This document shows, one piece after another, positions 22,740 to 27,918 of a stretch of DNA of 27,918 nt. Below the pieces are notes generated by a model. The model saw only the letters and a program-made list of their open reading frames with translations. It was not told the DNA's origin and made no database searches. The translations under genes and the position numbers were made by a program. Source of the DNA: Rikenellaceae bacterium. GTDB taxonomy: Bacteria > Bacteroidota > Bacteroidia > Bacteroidales > UBA932. Where the stretch lies: contig CAAGHY010000150.1 of assembly GCA_900769735.1 (NCBI GenBank), positions 1 through 27,918 of the forward strand, read 5' to 3'. Numbering within the stretch: the first letter of the stretch is position 1; every line of letters starts with the position of its first letter.

Positions 22740-23240
22740 ATGAATTCTACGTGGTTAATAACAACATTAATACTCCTGACAGTATTATGCTCAGGAATCC
22801 TTACCAAAAATTGGTTTAAGGATAACACTGTAAATAAGCCTAAGCCAAAACCGACAAAACCAGGCAACAAATGGGACGGTCCAAAAACAGACGCCCGTAT
22901 AAACAAGCTGCTGGCTGAATGCATAAAACTCCTTGAGGAGATGAACGTCCCCATTTCCAATTCCATTTGTCCAACAGTGAAACTCATAGGATCCCGCCGC
23001 ACCCTTGGAAGATGCTGCAAAAAAGGAAGCAGGAAGAAATACTCAGAATATGACTATTACATTGAGATTTCCGGGCACACCCTCAGCAACACCGAAAAAT
23101 CACTACGCAACACCATTATCCACGAACTTATCCATACTGTTCCCAATGGTTTTTGCCACACAGGAGAATGGAAAAAATGGGCCAAATATGTAAATGCAAA
23201 AACTGATTACAACATTCAACGGCTAGCAAGTGAAGAATAG
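22740..23240 (+). CDS. Membrane-anchored SprT-like zinc metalloprotease
   Basis: A 166-residue protein. Residues 4-22 form a hydrophobic anchor or uncleaved signal (WLITTLILLTVLCSGIL), followed by a Lys/Pro-rich linker. The rest is SprT-like: an N-terminal helix with INKLLAECIKLLEEMNVP, then a strand YDYYIEISG, then the zinc motif HELIH (His128, Glu129, His132) and a third ligand candidate His140 in GFCHTGEWKKW. The C-terminal zinc ribbon of many SprT proteins is missing. The ORF extends to a TTG at 22722, but ATG 22740 is the better start. SprT-like domains usually act in the cytoplasm, for example on DNA-protein crosslinks, so an anchored form is unusual. Substrate unknown. Confidence 0.75.
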   Translation: MNSTWLITTLILLTVLCSGILTKNWFKDNTVNKPKPKPTKPGNKWDGPKTDARINKLLAECIKLLEEMNVPISNSICPTVKLIGSRRTLGRCCKKGSRKKYSEYDYYIEISGHTLSNTEKSLRNTIIHELIHTVPNGFCHTGEWKKWAKYVNAKTDYNIQRLASEE

Positions 23241-23250
23241 ATAAAATGAC

Positions 23251-23288
23251 AAAACGGCAATTGACACACTTGTCTTTTGCCGTTTTTT
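23251..23288. terminator. Bidirectional rho-independent terminator
   Basis: AAAACGGCAA (23251-23260) pairs perfectly with TTGCCGTTTT (23277-23286), with an inner GACA/TGTC pairing in the loop. T residues follow on both strands. It separates the convergent SprT-like gene and the 182-residue unknown protein. Confidence 0.9.
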
Positions 23289-23302
23289 CTGATTTTGCGC
23301 CC

Positions 23303-23347
23303 AATACAATCATCCAAAATCTTATCCACACTGTTCCCGACAGATTT
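23303..23347 (+). pseudogene. Remnant of a second SprT-like metalloprotease
   Basis: Translated in frame from 23303, this gives NTIIQNLIHTVPDRF, matching 11 of 15 residues of the intact upstream gene's NTIIHELIHTVPNGF. The zinc-site His and Glu (HE) are replaced by Gln and Asn, and the match stops on both sides. At DNA level the 20 bases at 23321-23340 match 23127-23146 with two differences. Several differences across the block are synonymous, so this may be an old duplicate or a related gene rather than a fresh copy. Confidence 0.5.
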
Positions 23348-23348
23348 C

Positions 23349-23897
23349 CTAATTATACTTCTGGAACTTGTAGCCCATTCTCTTAAGCTGCAAAGCCGCG
23401 CCAATCTTGTACATCACTTTCATTGTGCGGGCAAGCATATAGAATGCCTTCTCGCTGCCCGGTTCAAAATCCTCTTTCATAATCATTGAGATTGCCATTT
23501 CCGCACAGGTAATGGTAATGTCCCTTATCTCCTTCTCTTCCGGAGAGCCCAGAGGGTAACCAAGAATGTCCACCATAATGTGGTCATCCATATCATCCCA
23601 CTGCTCCACACCGTACAATTTCTCATAAGGGTTGTTCTGATTTGCAATCCAGTCTGTATCCCACCATTTTGCTACAGCCATACCCATAAATGCAGGCCAG
23701 GCAATTGAAGCATTGGGATAATCATTCACCTGCTCAATGGCATCAGCCATATAAGGGGTTGCATAATCATTCCATTTGTCTGTGATATCCTCACTCTCTG
23801 CCAGCACTGTATCCATCATACCGGCAGTATTGCAAAGTTTGAGGAGCTCCAGCTGCAGGCGCTCCTCAAAACTGTTATAATATTCCAAATCGTTCAT
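23349..23897 (-). CDS. Conserved-looking acidic protein of unknown function
   Basis: I do not recognise this 182-residue protein. It begins MNDLEYYNSFEERLQLELL; the frame reaches a TTG at 23903 but ATG 23897 is the natural start. There is no signal peptide or membrane segment, so it is probably cytoplasmic. It is predicted to be mostly helical, acidic, and rich in Trp and Met in the middle (ASIAWPAFMGMAVAKWWDTDW, then DDMDDHIMVDILGYPLG). A basic C-terminal helix ends LQLKRMGYKFQKYN. It follows the glycosidase gene by 51 bases on the same strand and may be the last gene of that operon, though a palindrome in the gap could be a separate control site. Confidence 0.75.
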   Translation of the reverse strand: MNDLEYYNSFEERLQLELLKLCNTAGMMDTVLAESEDITDKWNDYATPYMADAIEQVNDYPNASIAWPAFMGMAVAKWWDTDWIANQNNPYEKLYGVEQWDDMDDHIMVDILGYPLGSPEEKEIRDITITCAEMAISMIMKEDFEPGSEKAFYMLARTMKVMYKIGAALQLKRMGYKFQKYN

Positions 23898-23914
23898 CTT
23901 CAAATTCTCACACT

Positions 23915-23931
23915 ATTGATTTATAATCAAT
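23915..23931. promoter_or_regulatory. Perfect inverted repeat, possible operator
   Basis: ATTGATT-TAT-AATCAAT is a perfect 7-bp palindrome with a three-base spacer. It sits 17 bases upstream of the ATG of the 182-residue protein. It has no GC content or T-tract typical of a terminator, so a protein-binding site is more likely, if it is functional at all. Confidence 0.35.
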
Positions 23932-23948
23932 TACACAAAAAGACAACG

Positions 23949-24833
23949 TTACTTTGCAATAAAAAGCAAAGAATTCACCACGTGTCTCTCTCCCTCACGG
24001 TCAAATTTCTTGTTGTCTGATGGGTGGTTTACAATACCGTTGCCGTTCTCACCCTCAACATAAAGGGTAGTTGATCCGCCACCATCCATATTCAAGGCAT
24101 CCTCAGCACCAATCCAGCGCATTATTTTGGTAAACTCCCAAAGGCTGACACCCTGCGCATTCTCAGCATTGCGGCCGTCAACTGTTACAAGATACACTTT
24201 CTTGCCCTTGGTTCCCACAGCACTGCGAGGATGGCGGTTGCGATTAAATGAATTCTCATCCAAACGGGCATCCTTACCGTCTACCAACAAAACTGGACCG
24301 CTTGAAACTACAGAAACTGCATCCAATGCAGCAGGCCAGGTCTGTGCAGGAGCTATATTGCCAGGCTGAGCCGGATCAGCTGCATAAACTGCAAGCTTGC
24401 CTTTTGCAGAAATTGCCACCGCACCGTTGTCTCTCTGGGCCATCTTCTCATTGAACACAAACTCCTCAACACCGTGTTTCTTGAAATAACATACGCTGTT
24501 GTAAGGTTTCTTCATATTGTAGAAAGAACCATTCATAGCCACCACAGCATTACTGTCCTTTGCAAACTTGCTGGTTGGGGTTATATATCCAAGGTTGCTG
24601 GCCAAAGCAAAACGTCCTTTGGCTTTCTTTGCATCAATCTCAACAATTGAAACGTACTGGTTTGAATCAAAAATCTTCTCATCTCCAGTAAAATGATACT
24701 CCTTTAGAGTAATGCCTTTTCCAACGTTCTTAACTTTCCACTGCGCATTCACAAAAGTAAGTGAATCATTCTGTGCAGTTGCTCCAAATGCAGCAGCAAC
24801 AGCAAAAGCCAAAAGCAACAATCTCTTTTTCAT
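23949..24833 (-). CDS. Secreted phosphodiester glycosidase (NAGPA-domain protein)
   Basis: A 294-residue exported protein with signal peptide MKKRLLLLAFAVAAAFGATAQ. It has the NAGPA (phosphodiester glycosidase, DUF2233) signature blocks: MNGSFYN (100-106), SSGPVLLVDG, RHPRSAVG (200-207), VTVDGRNAENAQGVSL, and NMDGGGSTTL (248-257), ending HVVNSLLF. The family includes the human uncovering enzyme, which removes GlcNAc from a phosphodiester, and bacterial members acting on phosphodiester-linked sugars in wall polymers or capsules. A periplasmic role in releasing amino sugars is plausible. It lies 26 bases behind the nucleoside phosphorylase, and no promoter box was found in that gap, so it is probably in the same operon. 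Confidence 0.85.
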   Translation of the reverse strand: MKKRLLLLAFAVAAAFGATAQNDSLTFVNAQWKVKNVGKGITLKEYHFTGDEKIFDSNQYVSIVEIDAKKAKGRFALASNLGYITPTSKFAKDSNAVVAMNGSFYNMKKPYNSVCYFKKHGVEEFVFNEKMAQRDNGAVAISAKGKLAVYAADPAQPGNIAPAQTWPAALDAVSVVSSGPVLLVDGKDARLDENSFNRNRHPRSAVGTKGKKVYLVTVDGRNAENAQGVSLWEFTKIMRWIGAEDALNMDGGGSTTLYVEGENGNGIVNHPSDNKKFDREGERHVVNSLLFIAK

Positions 24834-24859
24834 AGTATTGTAATTTAGTGTAAATCAAT

Positions 24860-25738
24860 TTATTTTACTCCCGACAATTTATCCAGCGCCAGCACCACCA
24901 AATCTTCAACCATCTTCTTGTAGTCAGGCTCGGCACCTTTGTAGTAACGGTTTGCAATGATGCAGCATACAGTACCCGCCCTGTGACCCAACTTTGTGGC
25001 AAGACCTGCCAGTGCAGAACCCTCCATCTCAAAATTGGTAATGCGGTAATCTCCAAAACGGAACTGCTCAAATTTCTCCATCATATCAGGCATTGCAAGA
25101 GGGACTCTCAACACCCTCCCCTGCGGACCATAGAAGCCCGATGCGGAGATTGTAACACCTTTAACGGTAACATCCTGGAAAAGCTCCACAAGTTCCTGCG
25201 AGTTCCTGACAAAATATGGTGCAGGCAAGTGGCTGTCCCAGCCGGTCTCCTTTACAAAGGCATCCTCCATTTCCCTGTAGGAAACCTCATCCCTGTTGGC
25301 ATACCAGTTCAGCAGTCCGTCTGCCCCCACTGAGATGTGGGAAAACACGTATGATCCCACCGGAATATCAGGTTGTATTGCTCCCGATGTCCCTATGCGG
25401 AGAATTCTCAGGCTGCGGAGGTTCTCCTTAACCTGTCGGGAAGAAAAATCTATGTTTGCAAGGGCATCAAGCTCATTCATTACAATGTCAAGGTTGTCAC
25501 ATCCTATTCCTGTGGAAAGGACGGTAATCCTGCATCCCTTGTATGTTCCGGTTGCAGATACAAACTCCCTTGAAGCCCTGCGGAGTTCCACTGTGTCAAA
25601 GAAAGAGGAGACAAGCTCAACTCTTCCAGGATCTCCAACAAGGATTACGGTGTCCGCCAGCTCCTCCGGTTTAAGGTGAAGATGGAATACAGACCCGTCA
25701 CTGTTGATGATAAGCTCTGAAGCACCTATTTTTTCCAT
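24860..25738 (-). CDS. Uridine phosphorylase-like nucleoside phosphorylase
   Basis: A 292-residue NP-I family phosphorylase. The phosphate-binding segment VGDPGRVEL, the STGIGCDNLDIVMNEL segment, RIGTSGAI (114-121) and the ribose-binding EMEG (237-240, in NFEMEGSALAGL) are all present. GFYGPQGR resembles the uracil-recognition loop of uridine phosphorylases, whereas purine phosphorylases differ here; uridine is therefore the preferred substrate call. It would split uridine with phosphate into uracil and ribose-1-phosphate for pyrimidine salvage. The start codon overlaps the end of the DUF4293 gene by 13 bases, so the two are cotranscribed. Confidence 0.85.
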   Translation of the reverse strand: MEKIGASELIINSDGSVFHLHLKPEELADTVILVGDPGRVELVSSFFDTVELRRASREFVSATGTYKGCRITVLSTGIGCDNLDIVMNELDALANIDFSSRQVKENLRSLRILRIGTSGAIQPDIPVGSYVFSHISVGADGLLNWYANRDEVSYREMEDAFVKETGWDSHLPAPYFVRNSQELVELFQDVTVKGVTISASGFYGPQGRVLRVPLAMPDMMEKFEQFRFGDYRITNFEMEGSALAGLATKLGHRAGTVCCIIANRYYKGAEPDYKKMVEDLVVLALDKLSGVK

Positions 25739-26160
25739 TTCTTTCTGTTTTTGGTCATATCTCTAAGTGAGTTCATTGACTGTACCAATGCCTCATCCTC
25801 TGAAATTTTTCTGAATGCCATAAATACAAAAATACCTGCTACAATTGGGAATACGGCAGAAATAGTGAAAACACTGCCATCCACTTTTGTAAAGAACATA
25901 TATGCAATCCACGCCTGGTATGCGAACATTACAAGCATATTGTAGATGCAAAGTCGCATCTGTGAAATTCTTCTTCTGTAAAGGAAAATACAGAAAAATG
26001 AAAGCACAAAAGTTACAATTGTAAAAATAAGGAACGGCCAGTACTGGCTGAACTTAAGCAGAACATTTCCATCCAAATCCCTCATCATAGGGCGGAAAAA
26101 CATTGAGAACATTAGTCCCGACGAAGCCAGCAAATACAGGCTCTGAATTCTTTGAATCAT
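25726..26160 (-). CDS. DUF4293-family membrane protein
   Basis: A 144-residue inner-membrane protein with four hydrophobic segments (starting near residues 6, 42, 73 and 98) and basic loops such as YRRRISQMRL. The N-terminus MIQRIQSLYLL and the overall size match the Bacteroidota-specific DUF4293 family. Function is unknown in that family. The last 13 bases overlap the nucleoside-phosphorylase start, and a TPR gene lies 21 bases upstream on the same strand. Confidence 0.75.
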   Translation of the reverse strand: MIQRIQSLYLLASSGLMFSMFFRPMMRDLDGNVLLKFSQYWPFLIFTIVTFVLSFFCIFLYRRRISQMRLCIYNMLVMFAYQAWIAYMFFTKVDGSVFTISAVFPIVAGIFVFMAFRKISEDEALVQSMNSLRDMTKNRKKWKK

Positions 26161-26181
26161 CTCTTTTCTAATTATTTAACA

Positions 26182-27918
26182 TTATTTTTCTTCTTCTATA
26201 CAGTATTTTTTTATTACGCTGTAGGCATCCTGAACACCAAGCTCACCGGATTTGCTCAAGTCAATGCAACCTTTCTCCTTGTCTTTAAGGAAAATAAGTA
26301 CAAGTCCCCTGTTGAAGTAAGCCTCCTTAAGGTTAGGATAAAGGTCCAATGCTTTGGTATACTGGTTGATTGCCTCAGGCAGATCGCTTGAAAGGCAATA
26401 CAGGTTACCCAAGTTGTAGTATACAAACGGCAGCTGCGGCATAAGCTTGGCCGCTTTTGTCATATCGTGGATGGCAGGGGTATAGTCATAACTCATTGAG
26501 TTCTTCTCCTTAACCCTTGCCCTTGCAGCACCGGTATTGTCCAATGTAAGGATCTGTACGTTGTTCTCCATAGATGAGATGAAATCAATCATCTCAGCCT
26601 GCAAAGCACCCCTGTTAATATAGTAGAAGGTTTGTTCAGGCTCCTTGCTTATGGCCTTGTCATAATTCTCAAGGGCAGCATTATATCGGTTGTCTCCTCC
26701 GTCTATGATTGCCTGGGCAAAATGCAGACGTGCCATCTGGCTCTGCAATCCAGGATTGTCTTCTCCGTTGGCTTTGCTGTTAACCTCCTTTTCCCTTAAA
26801 GCATTGAGAACTTTTGCAATCTGAGCCTCATACATTGTGGTATTCAAAGGAACCCCCTCCTTGCTGGAGTTCAGCTCAACTGGCAACTGCACTGATTTGG
26901 CAAATTTCTCCACTTCATCATTTTCATACTTTCTCTCCAAAGCCATCATAACCTTGTCAGGCTCTGCAAGATTGAACTTGAACAACGGCTTGAGCCTTAT
27001 ATCCACATCCCTGTGCTGCAACAGCTCGTTGTCAAAGTCTTTCTTTGCAAAATCTGCATCAAGGGCAAGCAGCTTGTCATATTTCTTGGTGGTATCGGCA
27101 AAAGCCTGCCTTCCAAGGCTGTCTCCTGTCCTCTGCTGGTACTCACGTATTTTAGCCTGGGCAATCTCGGCATCCTTGCGTGCGGAGGTGAACTGGCCCA
27201 GCTGGTTCTTGGCATACGAACGGTTCATATAAGCCTTTGCAAAATCGGGGTAAAGGTTGATTGCCTTTGAATAATCATCCATTGCATCCCTGAACCTACC
27301 CATCTCCATAAAAACTCCAGCCCTGTTAAAATAGGCAAGCACGTTGTTGGGATTCACTGCAATGACCCTGTCATAATCATCCAGCGCATTGTTGTAATCT
27401 CCAATCTGCGCCCTTATGATTGCCCTGTTGTAAAGGGTAAGGGCATTTCCCGGCTCCTGCTCCAGCACCGTATTCAAATCTTCAAGGGCACCGTTTATCA
27501 TCTGCTTGTCGTGCCTGATGAGGGCTCTGTTGAAAAATGCAAAAGTGTTGTTTGTATCAAGTTCAATGGCCCTGTCCAAATCTGCAAGGGCATCATCAAA
27601 CTTCTCCTGCATTGCATAAATGCGGGAACGTCTCACGTAACCCTCAGGGTCAAAGGTGTTGATTTTTATTGCCTTGTTGTAATCTGTAAGAGCCTTGGTA
27701 GTGTCTCCAAGATAAAGATAGCAGGCACCCCTGTTCAGATATGCGTCTGCCTCACGAGGCTCTGCCTTAATGAAACGGTTGAAATCCTTTACCGCCTTTT
27801 CAAACTGCTGTGAAAGGAAATAAGTCACTCCCCTGCTGAAATAGAGGCCTGTATAACTTGGCCTCAAATCCACTGCCTCCGCTAGATCCTCAAGCGCCTT
27901 GTCATACTTTCCGGTACG
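26182..27918 (-). CDS. Tetratricopeptide-repeat protein (5' partial)
   Basis: The frame stays open to the window edge, so the N-terminus is missing; the GTG at 27873 is internal, because the preceding codons still read as TPR (GKYDKALEDLAEAVDL). At least six consecutive TPR units follow, with the usual W/Y-L-G-Y-A-F-A-P pattern, for example DPEGYVRRSRIYAMQEKFDDALADLDRAIEL. A charged non-TPR linker of about 150 residues comes next, then two or three more TPRs and a C-terminal GCIDLSKSGELGVQDAYSVIKKYC end typical of large Bacteroidota TPR proteins. It probably scaffolds protein-protein contacts, perhaps in the periplasm. Partner unknown. It is upstream of the DUF4293, phosphorylase and glycosidase genes in one apparent operon. 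Confidence 0.85.
   Translation of the reverse strand, partial: RTGKYDKALEDLAEAVDLRPSYTGLYFSRGVTYFLSQQFEKAVKDFNRFIKAEPREADAYLNRGACYLYLGDTTKALTDYNKAIKINTFDPEGYVRRSRIYAMQEKFDDALADLDRAIELDTNNTFAFFNRALIRHDKQMINGALEDLNTVLEQEPGNALTLYNRAIIRAQIGDYNNALDDYDRVIAVNPNNVLAYFNRAGVFMEMGRFRDAMDDYSKAINLYPDFAKAYMNRSYAKNQLGQFTSARKDAEIAQAKIREYQQRTGDSLGRQAFADTTKKYDKLLALDADFAKKDFDNELLQHRDVDIRLKPLFKFNLAEPDKVMMALERKYENDEVEKFAKSVQLPVELNSSKEGVPLNTTMYEAQIAKVLNALREKEVNSKANGEDNPGLQSQMARLHFAQAIIDGGDNRYNAALENYDKAISKEPEQTFYYINRGALQAEMIDFISSMENNVQILTLDNTGAARARVKEKNSMSYDYTPAIHDMTKAAKLMPQLPFVYYNLGNLYCLSSDLPEAINQYTKALDLYPNLKEAYFNRGLVLIFLKDKEKGCIDLSKSGELGVQDAYSVIKKYCIEEEK

Overview
The window looks like one chromosomal contig from a Bacteroidales (Bacteroidota) bacterium, probably gut-associated and assembled from Illumina reads. 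The taxonomic evidence is internal. Eight perfect TAnnTTTG boxes, the Bacteroidota-type -7 promoter element, sit just upstream of genes. The protein families are also typical of the order: a Porin_10-type outer-membrane protein with a DSLA-rich head, a DUF4293 membrane protein, TPR proteins, an AmgK/MurU pair, and secreted proteins with 'MKK...AQ' signal peptides. The first 17 bases are the 3' end of the Illumina TruSeq adapter and are not genomic. The gene at each edge is truncated.

Layout. (1) 18-2495, + strand: a 5'-truncated esterase fused to a beta-propeller, then a BASS/SBF-type transporter, closed by a terminator at 2514-2552. (2) 2596-5093: two tandem paralogous secreted proteins of unknown function (- strand), divergent from a secreted M28 zinc peptidase. 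(3) 5152-12641, + strand: a tight operon that opens with a third copy of the unknown secreted family. It continues with an AmgK-like sugar kinase fused to a RapZ C-terminal domain, a MurU-like nucleotidyltransferase, a Porin_10-like outer-membrane protein, an MltF-like lytic transglycosylase and a LolC/E-like FtsX permease. I read it as a peptidoglycan amino-sugar salvage operon. (4) 12644-21475, - strand: an AraC-type regulator, a TonB-dependent receptor, and a complete tripartite RND efflux system (adaptor, pump, TolC), in that transcriptional order. (5) 21586-23354: tRNA-Gly(CCC) with its terminator, a densely palindromic non-coding stretch, a MntA-HepT toxin-antitoxin pair bracketed by two copies of a roughly 50-bp GC-rich repeat, a membrane-anchored SprT-like metalloprotease, and a small dead remnant of a related metalloprotease. 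This is the most accessory-looking part. (6) 23349-27918, - strand: a TPR protein (truncated by the window edge), a DUF4293 protein, a uridine-phosphorylase-type enzyme, a secreted phosphodiester glycosidase and an unrecognised 182-residue acidic protein.

How the parts fit. Cell-envelope turnover is the recurring theme. The transglycosylase would release muropeptides. The porin may pass wall fragments. AmgK and MurU would turn MurNAc into UDP-MurNAc, and the fused RapZ-C domain may sense an amino-sugar metabolite. The glycosidase in region 6 would release amino sugars from phosphodiester-linked glycans. The strongest candidates for something undescribed are the AmgK-RapZ-C fusion, the three-member secreted family that leads its operon and also flanks the M28 peptidase, and the structured repeats around the toxin-antitoxin pair. 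All functional calls rest on reading motifs and context by eye. No database search was possible.
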